Positions 17,177 through 25,970 of a stretch of DNA of 29,947 nt are shown here, one piece after another. The translations under genes were made by a program, and so were the position numbers. Location: NCBI GenBank assembly GCA_964494645.1, contig CAZBSH010000027.1:1-29947 (forward strand). Reading direction: 5' to 3'. This DNA comes from Christensenella sp964494645. Lineage in GTDB: Bacteria > Bacillota > Clostridia > Christensenellales > Christensenellaceae. The notes under the pieces are model-generated. The model did not search any database. It was not told where the DNA came from and was given only the letters and a program-made list of their open reading frames with translations. How positions within the stretch are numbered: the first letter of the stretch is position 1; each line of letters starts with the position of its first letter.

Positions 17177-18865
17177 CTAAGATATCTTCGCTCCGTTGGT
17201 CAGATTGAACATCTGGAACGGCGAACGGACCACGCCCGTGAGCTTATCAGACAGAGCATATGTTGTGCAGGTGAAATACATCGGTCCTATGACCGCATTG
17301 TCGATCAGCATCTTTTCCGCCTGTATCATAAGCTCCTGTTTTTGCGCGGGATCACTCGAAAGTGTTGCGTCACTGACCAGTTTATCAAATTGCGGATCAG
17401 AGTATTTTGAAAAGTTATTGGCATTGCCTGTCGTCATGATTTGCAAGAATGCAAGCGCGTCATTCACATCCGCGCCAAACGCCTCCACACCGATTTCGAA
17501 ATCTCCCACTGCTTTTGCTTCGTAGAGAGCCTTGAGCGGCAACACAATGATTTCTACATCCAAACCAAGTTTTTCTTTCCACTGCTGCTGCAAATACGCC
17601 GCCTGATCCTGACTGTATGTCGTATCGTATACCGATAACGCCAGCTTCAGATCTGCCGCCGTCATATTGAGTTCGCTGAGCGCTTTGTCAAAATACTCCT
17701 TTGCGGCGTCCGGGTCGTATGCAAAAAGACTGCCACGCGCTTCAGAATAAGGCTTGCCATCCACGCCGCCGATCACTCCGGGCACAAGCCCGTCCGCTGC
17801 CTGGGACCCGTCGGCAATCACATTATCGAGCAAGCTTTGCACATCTACTGCATAGCTAAGCGCTTTACGAAGATTGGCATTGGACAAATATTCGTTTTGC
17901 ATATTAAAGCTCAGGAAATAAGAGCCTCCATCCAGATATTGGTGGATCGCGCTTTCGGACTGACTCTTGATCTGTTCGATCTGCTCGCTGTAAAGGTTCG
18001 TCATGTCGAGCTCGCCTGCCGTAAACACATTGACTCGGGCATTGGCGTCACCGATCATTACCAGCTTAACCTTAGGTATATTTATATTCCCCGCGTTATA
18101 ATGATCTTCCGACTTCTCAAGCGTGAGGTGATCGTCATGCACCCATTCCGCGATACGGTATGGTCCGTTTGTAATGAGTTTGTCCGCATCCATCGCGTAT
18201 TGATCCGCACCGATCTCTTCAAACGCCTTTTGGTTCATCGGCAAATAGGCAGGCAACACGGCATAAAGCAACCCGTCCGTCATCGGGCGGTTCCATTCGA
18301 TCTCAAGCGTATAGTCGTCAATGACCTTGATCCCGACCTGCGACGCGTCAGCCTTACCGTCGTAATAATCCAGCGCCCCTTTAATATTTTCATAGATGAA
18401 ATATGCACTCACCGCGCCATTCTCCGGCTTCATCTGCCACATCATCGCATAATAAAAGTCGTTCGCCGTGACCGGGTCGCCGTTTGACCACTTGGCATCT
18501 TCACGCAACTTAAAGGTATAAACGGTCTTGTCCTCACTCATCTCCCAACTTTCAGCCACATCCGCCACCGGATTGTCGTTCTCATCCAACCGCACAAGTC
18601 CGGACATCACATGCTGTAAAACGCCCATGGATATTTGGTCATTCACCGACATCGAGTTAAGGCTCATCGGCTCTGCGGTAATATCAAGAACAACCGTATC
18701 GCTTTCGGGCGTGCCCGGAAAAGCGCCTGCAGGCACCTTTGAATCTGCCGCTGCTTGTTGTCCTTGCTGTGTCTGATCGTTTTGTTGCTTATTGGGCGCG
18801 CATGCCGTAATGCTAATTGCCATGACTGCCGCCAGTAGGATTGCTGCTATTTTTTTTCGTAACAT
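17177..18865 (-). CDS. oppA: Oligopeptide-binding lipoprotein OppA (family 5)
   Basis: A 562-residue extracellular binding protein, lipid-anchored at Cys22 (SITAC). A Gln-rich stretch (23-40) follows the anchor as a flexible tether. Family-5 signatures are plain: the early EPMSLNSM segment, GLVRLDENDNPVADVAESWE, YTFKLREDAKWSNGDPVTANDF and LITNGPYRIAEW. The start at 18865 has an AGG-type site 6 bases upstream; a longer frame to 18919 would add a non-signal extension and is rejected. It delivers peptides to OppBC and is the first gene of the operon. A -10 TATAAT is seen on the minus strand at 18943-18938, with no clear -35. Confidence 0.96.
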   Translation of the reverse strand: MLRKKIAAILLAAVMAISITACAPNKQQNDQTQQGQQAAADSKVPAGAFPGTPESDTVVLDITAEPMSLNSMSVNDQISMGVLQHVMSGLVRLDENDNPVADVAESWEMSEDKTVYTFKLREDAKWSNGDPVTANDFYYAMMWQMKPENGAVSAYFIYENIKGALDYYDGKADASQVGIKVIDDYTLEIEWNRPMTDGLLYAVLPAYLPMNQKAFEEIGADQYAMDADKLITNGPYRIAEWVHDDHLTLEKSEDHYNAGNINIPKVKLVMIGDANARVNVFTAGELDMTNLYSEQIEQIKSQSESAIHQYLDGGSYFLSFNMQNEYLSNANLRKALSYAVDVQSLLDNVIADGSQAADGLVPGVIGGVDGKPYSEARGSLFAYDPDAAKEYFDKALSELNMTAADLKLALSVYDTTYSQDQAAYLQQQWKEKLGLDVEIIVLPLKALYEAKAVGDFEIGVEAFGADVNDALAFLQIMTTGNANNFSKYSDPQFDKLVSDATLSSDPAQKQELMIQAEKMLIDNAVIGPMYFTCTTYALSDKLTGVVRSPFQMFNLTNGAKIS

Positions 18866-19070
18866 AATATACCTGCCTTTTCGCAAAATGTTTTCTATGA
18901 CTATTCTTTCAGGAAACACATTGTCTTCCCCATGCCATTATAGCGAACAACAACATAAAATGGCTTTCTTGCTTAAAAGTTAGCATACTTTACTGTTTTT
19001 TGCAATGCAAATACTATTCTTCCCAAGTATTTTAACGTTTTTCTTTTTTTATCCTGCCGAGAACGGATGC

Positions 19071-21212
19071 TTACAGCTTTTGCAGCTTTGCAAATTGCTT
19101 GTCAATATCTCGAATCCCTGTGATCGTATCGAACTCGATTTCATAGCTTTTTTGCGTTTCGCGCATGACGGTTCCGTTTCCAAAAACGGGATGCGTTACC
19201 CTGTCGCCAATATGCAATTGTATCGCCGGCGCATTAAGCCGCTTCTCCGTACTTCCGATATAAGCCTTTGCCCGGGCAAGAAATTGTTCGCTCGGGATCC
19301 CTTCTACCTCTAATTTATCAAGGTCAACATTAAAGATAAATCGCGATGGGTAACGGTAGCTGCTATCGTTGTTGCGTCCTTCGGCATCCACAATAAAAAG
19401 GCTGTCTTTCGCACGGGTAAACGCTACATAACAAAGTCTGCGTTCCTCTTCCATCTCTTGTTTGCTGCGCACCCTGCTCGACGGGAATATCCCTTCATTG
19501 AGGCTCACCACAAAGACATAAGGGTATTCCAGCCCTTTTGCGGTATGTACTGTCATTAGCTTGACGCTTTCACGTTTTTCTATTACATCCAGATTTGTGA
19601 ACAGGGATATTTTGTTTAAATATTCGCCTAGCGACACCTTCTCGCCTGCGGAAGATTCGTATTGCTGAATTGCATTTTTCAATTCACTCACATTGTCGAT
19701 ACGGTTTTGATCCGCATTTTTCATTAGCATTTCTTCGTATCCTGACTCTCGAAGGATACCGTCCGCAAAATCCGAAACACTCAGGCTGTCCACAAGTCCT
19801 GCGTATCGCTCGATCACTTCCACATAGCGCCGAGCCTTTGTACTCCTGATTTTTTCATGCGCAAGATTTTCCTTGAGCGCGTCATAAAGCTTGACATTAT
19901 TATTTTCCGCGTATTCATTCAGAAAGTTGAGGCGTGTGCGACCGATTTCGCGGCGCGGCGTATTGATCGTGCGCAAAAAAGAAATATCGTCAAACGCAAG
20001 CGACATGCGCAAATAACAGAGAACGTCTTTGATTTCTTTACGGTTATAAAATTCCACTCCGTTAAAAAGAGAATAGGGAATATCTTCCTTGACGAATGCT
20101 TCTTCTATGCTGCGGGAAACATAATGCGCGCGGTAAAGCACCGCAATATGATACGGCTTGATGCCGCTTTCCATCAAAAAGCGTATTGTGCGCGCAACAT
20201 AAGCCGCTTCCTCTGCTGTAGAATTCGTATGCCTGTAATATACTTTCGCTCCGTCCGCACGCGCAGCAAGTAATTTATTGTTGAGGCGCATCGTATTTTT
20301 GGAGATCAGATCATTGCTTACCTCCAATATCTGTGGCGTGGAACGATAGTTTGTGCTGAGGTATATTGTTTTTGCCTGCGGAAATTCCTGATCAAAATCT
20401 AAAATGATGCGTACATCCGCACCGCGCCAAGAATAAATCGTCTGATCCGGGTCGCCTACCACGAAAAGGTTTTGATATCCTTTGGAAAGCATATATACAA
20501 GGCTTGCCTGTTTCCCATCCACATCCTGAAATTCGTCCACTTGAATGTATTGCAATCGCTGTTGCCATTTTTGCAAGACATCCTCATAGTGCGTGAACAA
20601 ATATAATGTATAGTTGATGATATCGTCAAAATCCAACATAAAATTACGGCGCTGCTTTTGAACGTATTTCCCCAGAATACGATCTTTCATATCCTGCGTG
20701 AAGCCGGAAAAATATTCGATCGCCTTCTTTTCGTCCGGCTCTGTTACCTGTCCAACATATCCGTAAGGCGCTTTGAACACGTCGATCACCTTCAGCATAT
20801 CGCGGAAGGTATAATCGCGCAAATTAAGACCCAGCTCATGGTAAATCTCTTCCAGCAGACTTTTTTGATCCGACTCGTCCATGATCGAAAAGGATTGCGG
20901 ATAATTCAAACGATGGATATCTTCTTTTAACACTTGCAGACAAAACCCATGAAACGTGCTGATAAAACCCGTATCCACATCCCCGAGCATTTTTCGGATA
21001 CGACTTTTCATCTCTCCCGCGGCTTTATTGGTAAAGGTGACAGACATGATTTTGCCGGGTGACACGCCCAGCTCTTCCACCAGATAAACATAACGCGAAG
21101 TAAGCGTACGTGTCTTGCCGCTTCCGGCACCCGCGATAACACGTATATACCCTTCGGTCGCCTGTACGGCCTCCCGTTGTTTTTCATTCAATTGCCCAAG
21201 TATTTCTGCCAA
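19071..21212 (-). CDS. UvrD/PcrA-family 3'-5' DNA helicase
   Basis: A 713-residue superfamily 1 helicase, the usual length for UvrD/PcrA. All motifs are visible: Q-motif LNEKQREAV, I AGAGSGKT (27-34), Ia VTFTNKAAGEM, II DEFQD (226-230), III VVGDPDQTIYSWRGA, IV LSTNYRST, V VHTAKGLEYPYVFV and VI CYVAFTRAK. The C-terminus ends in a Tudor-like module (GDRVTHPVFGNGTV, with YEIEFD after it) that in PcrA/UvrD contacts RNA polymerase or other partners. Motif III has GDPDQTIYS rather than the GDSDQSIYR of classical PcrA, so it may be a paralogue like YjcD. Roles in repair and in clearing replication-transcription conflicts are inferred from the family. The start is TTG with GGAG 6 bases upstream. Confidence 0.95.
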   Translation of the reverse strand: MAEILGQLNEKQREAVQATEGYIRVIAGAGSGKTRTLTSRYVYLVEELGVSPGKIMSVTFTNKAAGEMKSRIRKMLGDVDTGFISTFHGFCLQVLKEDIHRLNYPQSFSIMDESDQKSLLEEIYHELGLNLRDYTFRDMLKVIDVFKAPYGYVGQVTEPDEKKAIEYFSGFTQDMKDRILGKYVQKQRRNFMLDFDDIINYTLYLFTHYEDVLQKWQQRLQYIQVDEFQDVDGKQASLVYMLSKGYQNLFVVGDPDQTIYSWRGADVRIILDFDQEFPQAKTIYLSTNYRSTPQILEVSNDLISKNTMRLNNKLLAARADGAKVYYRHTNSTAEEAAYVARTIRFLMESGIKPYHIAVLYRAHYVSRSIEEAFVKEDIPYSLFNGVEFYNRKEIKDVLCYLRMSLAFDDISFLRTINTPRREIGRTRLNFLNEYAENNNVKLYDALKENLAHEKIRSTKARRYVEVIERYAGLVDSLSVSDFADGILRESGYEEMLMKNADQNRIDNVSELKNAIQQYESSAGEKVSLGEYLNKISLFTNLDVIEKRESVKLMTVHTAKGLEYPYVFVVSLNEGIFPSSRVRSKQEMEEERRLCYVAFTRAKDSLFIVDAEGRNNDSSYRYPSRFIFNVDLDKLEVEGIPSEQFLARAKAYIGSTEKRLNAPAIQLHIGDRVTHPVFGNGTVMRETQKSYEIEFDTITGIRDIDKQFAKLQKL

Positions 21213-21238
21213 ATCAATCTCCGGATCGTTTTTCTTTT

Positions 21239-21247
21239 ATTATATCA
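21239..21247 (-). promoter_or_regulatory. Extended -10 promoter of the helicase gene
   Basis: The minus strand reads TGATATAAT, ending 27 bases before the TTG start at 21212. No -35 match was seen at normal spacing. Confidence 0.5.
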
Positions 21248-21341
21248 TCTGTGCATACCAAATTGTGTTAAGAAAATTGTCTTTTATCCGGCTTTCGCAA
21301 CTCCATTTATAATCGGAATTTCTTCAGTTTATCAACCCAAG

Positions 21342-21373
21342 AAAAAAACAGCATAGTATTCTCTGCTGTTTTC
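21342..21373 (-). terminator. Terminator of the HU gene
   Basis: A 9-bp stem (21345-21353 with 21364-21372) with a 10-base loop. The A-run at 21342-21348 becomes the T-run on the minus strand, about 33 bases after the HU stop codon. Confidence 0.75.
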
Positions 21374-21405
21374 CTATGATTCCTATCCAAAAAATTCATA
21401 ACGAC

Positions 21406-21684
21406 TTACCTATGGTTGACAGTATCTTTTAACGCCTTCCCCGCATGAAAGGTCGGGACGACGGTTTCGGGGATATTGATCTTTTCCTTTGTCCGCGGAT
21501 CAACACCTATCCTCGGCTCACAGATCCTCGTGGTAAACATCCCAAAGCCAACCAGCCGGACAATCTCCTGTTGTTCCAATGCTTCGGCAATATTTTCAAG
21601 CATTTTTTCTATGACCGTTCTTGTTTCCTCTTTTCCGACTCCTGTTTGCTTTGCCGTTTTTTCGATCAACTGTTTTTTATTCAT
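21406..21684 (-). CDS. hup: HU-family nucleoid DNA-binding protein
   Basis: A 92-residue protein of standard HU length. It has the N-terminal helical dimer part (MNKKQLIEKTAKQTGVGKEE), the VRLVGFGMF strand, and the DNA-embracing beta-arm at about 55-75 with the conserved Pro in NIPETVVPTFHAGK. It should bind and bend DNA as a homodimer. The arm sequence is less basic than typical HU, so DNA preference may differ; IHF is unlikely in this group. GAGGTGA lies 6 bases before the ATG. A -10 TATAAT stands on the minus strand at 21746-21741. The gene has its own terminator. Confidence 0.95.
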   Translation of the reverse strand: MNKKQLIEKTAKQTGVGKEETRTVIEKMLENIAEALEQQEIVRLVGFGMFTTRICEPRIGVDPRTKEKINIPETVVPTFHAGKALKDTVNHR

Positions 21685-21746
21685 ACCTTCTCACCTCATT
21701 TACAAAACAAACGACGGATCTTATCCGTACTTTTATTTCTATTATA

Positions 21747-22045
21747 GAAGTGGATGCGCAACAAAAGTGCGACAAAAAGCACCCTTTTTATCTTGTTTTT
21801 GGCTTATTTCTCAAAAATTATTCTGATATCGAATTCCGTCCCGCTAGAAACATCCTTCTATTTGGTCAAAAACGCTTAGCGTCTGCTTGGATGCAGGGAC
21901 CCTTTTCTTTCTGTTCATTTGTTTATCCGAAAATTGAACGATATTGAGATCCATTTTTAAAATTTTTTGGGATGTACCAGCGAAAAACCCTCATATCATA
22001 CATTGCAGTCCCCACATACGGCTATCCCGCGCTGCTTTTCTGTTA
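21747..22045. other. Intergenic stretch between divergent genes, no gene seen
   Basis: About 300 bases between the HU promoter and the kinase promoter. I find no reading frame with a ribosome binding site, no recognised riboswitch and no strong hairpin. The stretch is AT-rich with runs of T (for example TTTTTAAAATTTTTT near 21954-21968). Confidence 0.4.
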
Positions 22046-22051
22046 TATAAT
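22046..22051 (+). promoter_or_regulatory. -10 element of the 7TM sensor kinase gene
   Basis: A perfect TATAAT places the transcript start near 22058, about 32 bases before the TTG start chosen for the kinase. There is no good -35 at 17 bases, so activator dependence is possible. Confidence 0.4.
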
Positions 22052-22089
22052 GGCAATAATCAGAAATTGTGCGGAAGGAAAAACAAATT

Positions 22090-23364
22090 TTGAATATGGC
22101 TATTGTCAATATTATTTTGGAATTATTCAGTATCATGATTTCCGTGATATTACTTATCTGCCTTCTGCTGAGCGTTGATCGAAAGACCCGGCTCAACAGG
22201 CTTTTTGTGTGCATGATTTCCCTCAATATCCTGATTTTACTGAGCGACGCAGCCACATGGTATTTTACCGGGTTCTTAGGCCCTTATAATCAAATGATCA
22301 TTCTTGCCGGAAATTTTTGCGTGTATGCGCTTGCATACATTATACTTGCCGTATTCACCGATTACCTTGTTACTTATATTTCTGAGCATGCCAAGATTTC
22401 TAGGAAAATCGTGTATATTGTGGATATCATCTGCATTGTTGCCATCTCTCTTGTAATCATTTCCCAGTTCAACGATCTATACTATTCTCTTGATGATAAC
22501 GGTCAATATTATAGAAGTGACAGTTACTGGCTTTCACAGGTATGGGGTATTGCTATGATCTTGATCGGTATGGGGGTCACCATCCGGTATCGTAAAAGTC
22601 TGGGTCGGGCGGATACAGTCGTGTTACTCTCTTACGGCGTGTTGCCTGTCATCGCTATGCTTATCCAAATCAATTTTTACGGTCTGTCGCTCTTATATGC
22701 GGAAGCCACTCTTTCTTTGCTGATCATCTATGTCAGTATTCAGGTACAGTTGGGAAAAAAATTCAAAGAACAGGAGTTGGAGCTTATGGATTCTAAGATA
22801 TCCATCATGCTCTCGCAGATACAACCACACTTTCTTTATAATACGCTTACCGCGATCCGGCAGCTATGCGATGTAGATGTTGCGCAGGCCAAGGACGCAA
22901 TTTATGAGTTTTCACGTTTTCTGCGCGCTAATATGGATTCCTTGACAAGTCCTCGTCCTATCCCTTTTAAGGAAGAACTATCCCATGTGAAAAATTATCT
23001 CGCTCTGGAAAAACGCCGGTTTGGAGATCGGCTGAATGTACTATATGAAATTCATTTTTCAGACTTTTTAGTGCCCGCATTAACGCTGCAGCCTATTGTA
23101 GAAAATGCCGTCCGCCACGGCGTCACAAAGCGCGAGCAGGGCGGCACGATTGTATTGCAAACCAAAAAAAAGGACAATGCCTTTATCATTACTGTTTCAG
23201 ATGACGGGATCGGTTTTGACAGCAAGCGCGCCATAACCGACGGTCATGCGCATATCGGCATTAAAAATGTCGGTACCCGCCTTTACCGGCAATGCGGCGG
23301 TGTAATCGACATCGCAAGCACCCCCGGCAAAGGAACTACCGTCACGATTACCATCCCGTACTGA
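22090..23364 (+). CDS. Sensor histidine kinase with seven-helix membrane domain
   Basis: A 424-residue orphan kinase. Residues 1-218 contain about seven hydrophobic segments with little extracellular mass, like 7TM or LytS-type sensor modules. A short linker leads to the His-kinase domain, with H-box QIQPHFLYNTL (His247), N-box QPIVENAVRHG, G-box DDGIGF and a closing GIKNVGTRL. I place the start at TTG 22090 because AAGGA lies 10 bases upstream; an ATG at 22096 and a GTG at 22069 are alternatives, the latter with no binding site. No response regulator is adjacent; both flanking genes are on the other strand. The stop codon lies 1 base from the stop of the convergent gene, with no terminator between. 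Confidence 0.93.
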   Translation: MNMAIVNIILELFSIMISVILLICLLLSVDRKTRLNRLFVCMISLNILILLSDAATWYFTGFLGPYNQMIILAGNFCVYALAYIILAVFTDYLVTYISEHAKISRKIVYIVDIICIVAISLVIISQFNDLYYSLDDNGQYYRSDSYWLSQVWGIAMILIGMGVTIRYRKSLGRADTVVLLSYGVLPVIAMLIQINFYGLSLLYAEATLSLLIIYVSIQVQLGKKFKEQELELMDSKISIMLSQIQPHFLYNTLTAIRQLCDVDVAQAKDAIYEFSRFLRANMDSLTSPRPIPFKEELSHVKNYLALEKRRFGDRLNVLYEIHFSDFLVPALTLQPIVENAVRHGVTKREQGGTIVLQTKKKDNAFIITVSDDGIGFDSKRAITDGHAHIGIKNVGTRLYRQCGGVIDIASTPGKGTTVTITIPY

Positions 23365-23365
23365 T

Positions 23366-23962
23366 TCATGTCTTATGCAATTCCAAGGGGTTTTTGAGCG
23401 TTTTTGGCATGAAGTGATAAAACAAAGCAACGATCCCCGCTGTAGCAAACGCATCAAATACCTTGACCAGAAAGGTAGCAAAAAAGCAAGCCGCGACGCC
23501 CGGCCAATTCCACGCGAGTGCGCTATTATAAAAGCGCAGTTCCCATACATTATCGTTTGGTACGCCTCCGCTGCGCAATATCGTAAGAAGGGATGCGATG
23601 ACCGTTGTCGCGACGATCACATATCCGATCGTGCTTAACACACGTCGGCGCATCGTTTTATTGTCCCGACGCATATTGATGCCCACGATGAGCGCCACCG
23701 CCGCGCTGGCTGCATAATAAAGGATAGAGCTTGCATCCAGCGATGTGACCGCAATAAAGAAATCGTTCATCAATCCCACCAAAAGACCTGCCGCCGGCTC
23801 TAACGCCAGCGCCGCCAAGGCGGTTCCCGGAAGATCGAGCCACAGCGGCAGCTCAAACGTCTGCGCAAGCAAATACAGTACCTCGTTTAAGGCTACGCAG
23901 ATCACCATTACAATAACGTAACGCCATTTTATATCAAGATTACTGAAATCAAAGCGTTTCAT
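23366..23962 (-). CDS. Small polytopic membrane protein resembling an ECF transporter S-component
   Basis: A 198-residue protein with five or six hydrophobic segments. The stretch LWLDLPGTALAALALEPAAGLLVGLMNDF (written here in part only: LDLPGTALAA, then GLLVGLMND) fits the 'short-loop plus GxxxGL..N' pattern of ECF-type substrate-binding membrane proteins, and the size is right (170-220). ECF S-components capture vitamins or other micronutrients and need EcfA/EcfT, which are not in this window. The match is by pattern only, so a generic membrane protein is possible. The ATG overlaps the channel gene's stop as ATGA, with AGGAGGAGG just upstream inside that gene, so expression is tightly tied to the K+ channel. 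Confidence 0.72.
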   Translation of the reverse strand: MKRFDFSNLDIKWRYVIVMVICVALNEVLYLLAQTFELPLWLDLPGTALAALALEPAAGLLVGLMNDFFIAVTSLDASSILYYAASAAVALIVGINMRRDNKTMRRRVLSTIGYVIVATTVIASLLTILRSGGVPNDNVWELRFYNSALAWNWPGVAACFFATFLVKVFDAFATAGIVALFYHFMPKTLKNPLELHKT

Positions 23963-24756
23963 GCGTCCTCCTCCTTTTCTTCGTCTCCTAAAATACGTTC
24001 GAGGGAGGAGGTGTTGTCTGCTTCGTTCGGATCTTTTCCTTCCGCTTCAAGCTCCTTTGCCCTGCGCGCTTTATCTAAATTGATCTCTTCTACAAAGCTG
24101 GCAGTTATGATACCTGCCGGAAGCGCAATGACGGCAATGCCAAACAGCGATGAAACCATGCTGATAAATTTACCAAGTTCGGTCACCGGATAAATATCCC
24201 CATAGCCGACGGTTGTGAGCGCCGTTGTTGCCCAATAGAGCGCGTCAAAAAAGGAATTGAACGTCTGCGGCTCGTTGGAGAACATAAGCAGAGCGGATAC
24301 AAAGATATAAAACACTGCGATTAACACGACCGACCACAGTGTTTTGCCCTCTTTTTTGAAGGCATTGGCGATATAAGAAAAGCTTTTGGAATAGCGAAAC
24401 AGTTTGAAGATACGCAATAGGCGCAAAATACGGAAACCCTGCCCGAGGACGCCAAGCGAGGGTAGCAGCGATACAAGGTCCACAATTGCCATTGGCGTAA
24501 ACGGATAAAGAACAAACGCTCCCGGCGCCTTGCGTTTGCTGGCATAATCATACGTCATCCAACGGAAGATATAGTCAAAAAACAGAATATATACCGTAAT
24601 GACATCAATCGTCTCAAGGATCTTATTTGACTCCTTGAACATCAGCGGACTCAGGCTCAAAAGCGCCGCCGCCATGATAAAAACATCATATACCCTGCTG
24701 GCACGCTGCCCGTGTCCCGCTTTTTTTATAAGATTGTATATCTGTTCACGCAACAT
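23959..24756 (-). CDS. Voltage-gated potassium channel (six-helix, Kv type)
   Basis: A 265-residue channel subunit. S1-S3 span about 23-100. S4 runs 107-121 with basic residues at every third position (Arg109, Arg112, Arg115, Lys118, Arg121), a functional voltage-sensor pattern. S5 is at 141-159, the pore helix and selectivity filter TVGYGD lie at 182-187, and S6 at 196-222. The last 40 residues are charged and probably coiled coil. It should assemble as a tetramer and pass K+ on depolarisation. The ribosome binding site AGGAG overlaps the stop codon of the upstream ligand-gated channel gene and lies 7 bases from the ATG, so the two are co-translated. Loss of the RCK/TrkA-N domain distinguishes it from Kch-like channels. 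Confidence 0.95.
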   Translation of the reverse strand: MLREQIYNLIKKAGHGQRASRVYDVFIMAAALLSLSPLMFKESNKILETIDVITVYILFFDYIFRWMTYDYASKRKAPGAFVLYPFTPMAIVDLVSLLPSLGVLGQGFRILRLLRIFKLFRYSKSFSYIANAFKKEGKTLWSVVLIAVFYIFVSALLMFSNEPQTFNSFFDALYWATTALTTVGYGDIYPVTELGKFISMVSSLFGIAVIALPAGIITASFVEEINLDKARRAKELEAEGKDPNEADNTSSLERILGDEEKEEDA

Positions 24757-24766
24757 ATCCGTTCTC

Positions 24767-25855
24767 CTAGAAAAGGTATGCGCATATTGGCAGCAAAGCG
24801 TTTCCTAATAATACAAAAATCAAAATTGTATAGAAGAGCACCCGCCCATAATGCTTGGAGAAGTCACGATCCTCATATTTTTTGCGTATCCGGTTGATAT
24901 TGATGATGGCGACCGCACACATGAGGATCATCATCACACCCCAAATATTGACGTATTCCAGCAAGCCCGCCTGCAGCGCGTCCGGCAACAGATTTGCGCC
25001 CACCATGATATTTGCCACTGTACCAAAGAGCGCGGCAGGAATCATGGAAAGAGGATCAACATGATGATAGGTACAGATAAACAACGTGATCAACACCCAT
25101 GTGATCGTTCCTACAAGCGCGATAAAACATTTGATATACAATCCCGGTCCATCACGGTTTATTTGCAGTGCCGTAACATGCTCGGACTGAATAAACCCTC
25201 CCCCCTCGGGAATTTCCGGATCGCCGTGCGCATTTGCATAACGAACGGCATAGCTGCCTGTCGCGTATTTATCCACATCAAAACCGGCGATACTTAAGTT
25301 GGTATTCATACCGCTCTGGTCGTCCGGCACTAAAAGAACATCATCCACCATGTAGGAGGAAGCAAGATAGATTCGCAGCTGATGGGACTCCAACGGGAAG
25401 CGAATCGTCCAGTAATTTTTGGTGATCGTGACATCACAGCGAACAAGCTGATAGTTTACTCCGCCTTCGTGGTAGTCTTTGATGACCTCCATCTTGTTCA
25501 TGTAACCCTTGTACACGGTAAAGTTTTTGGCCATATCAAGCTCTTCATCACCCTCCCAACGGAACCACGCTAAAAATTCAACACGGAAATTGCACGTCTT
25601 TAGGTTGATTTCCTTCAAGTTTTCGATATACGTACCTGTGGATACTTTTGTTGCATTGGCACTGAATTTTTGCACATCCGCTTCAATATCCGCCGGTGTG
25701 GTAAGCGAAGAAACCCAGTAATTGTCTTCCGCTCTTTTATCGTTATACACCGAACTGCACGCAATCCCCAAATACGTCGCGGCAATCGCTACGATCACAA
25801 AAAAGCTGAAGAACAGCTTTTTGACCTGCCATTTTTCCATATCTTTCAGTTTCAT
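24767..25855 (-). CDS. Pentameric ligand-gated ion channel homologue (Cys-loop/GLIC-ELIC superfamily), divergent
   Basis: A 362-residue protein with an N-terminal hydrophobic segment (12-36), an extracellular beta-rich domain of about 200 residues, and four C-terminal helices: M1 237-262, M2 271-291, M3 300-322, M4 338-360. Several segments follow the order seen in GLIC: TGTYIENL then FRVEFLAWFRW (73-100, strands 1-2), FPLESHQL (153-160, the FPxD position, here Glu), GFDVDKY (191-197, compare GWDIESF), LQINR before M1, and ANIMVGANLLP (281-291) closing M2, compare FNILVETNLP. Loop A with its WxP motif and the Cys-loop disulphide are missing. It is probably a homopentameric channel; ligand and ion selectivity cannot be told. 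The start at 25855 has GGGGGT 3-4 bases upstream, closer than ideal; 25876 and 25840 are alternatives. A single-family mis-assignment is possible, since this rests on recall, not alignment. Confidence 0.75.
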   Translation of the reverse strand: MKLKDMEKWQVKKLFFSFFVIVAIAATYLGIACSSVYNDKRAEDNYWVSSLTTPADIEADVQKFSANATKVSTGTYIENLKEINLKTCNFRVEFLAWFRWEGDEELDMAKNFTVYKGYMNKMEVIKDYHEGGVNYQLVRCDVTITKNYWTIRFPLESHQLRIYLASSYMVDDVLLVPDDQSGMNTNLSIAGFDVDKYATGSYAVRYANAHGDPEIPEGGGFIQSEHVTALQINRDGPGLYIKCFIALVGTITWVLITLFICTYHHVDPLSMIPAALFGTVANIMVGANLLPDALQAGLLEYVNIWGVMMILMCAVAIININRIRKKYEDRDFSKHYGRVLFYTILIFVLLGNALLPICAYLF

Positions 25856-25876
25856 GTTACCCCCATACCGCAGCAT

Positions 25877-25911
25877 AAAAATAACCGTTCTGTATGCAGC
25901 GGTTACTTTTT
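25877..25911 (-). promoter_or_regulatory. Terminator-like hairpin in the leader of the channel operon
   Basis: TAACCG (25882-25887) pairs with CGGTTA (25900-25905), and inside it CTG (25890-25892) pairs with CAG (25897-25899) around a 4-base loop. Outside, after one mismatch, AAAA pairs with TTTT. On the minus strand the hairpin is followed directly by TTTTT. It lies between the operon promoter and the first ATG, with no other gene it could end, so it may act as an attenuator. Confidence 0.5.
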
Positions 25912-25970
25912 ATGGCTATCAAATATAATATATCTTCTCAACATAGTATACATTGGTTCTATATTTTAAT

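Noticed and set aside
13314..18865. Nickel or dipeptide transporter instead of oligopeptide
   Set aside because: It cannot be excluded, but the binding protein has the general OppA pattern and no metal-site hint; the broader call is kept.
19040..19070. Terminator after the helicase gene
   Set aside because: The short CCG/CGG stem is followed on the minus strand by A's, not T's.
21770..22040. Riboswitch or small RNA between the HU and kinase genes
   Set aside because: No known aptamer core, no strong stem and no terminator were found.
24851..25297. 148-codon plus-strand frame inside the ligand-gated channel gene
   Set aside because: It is antisense to a gene with strong motifs and has no ribosome binding site.
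25750..25780. Lipobox in the N-terminal segment of the ligand-gated channel homologue (LGIAC)
   Set aside because: Gly at -3 is unusual, and a lipid-anchored N-terminus does not fit this family; I treat it as a membrane helix or signal.
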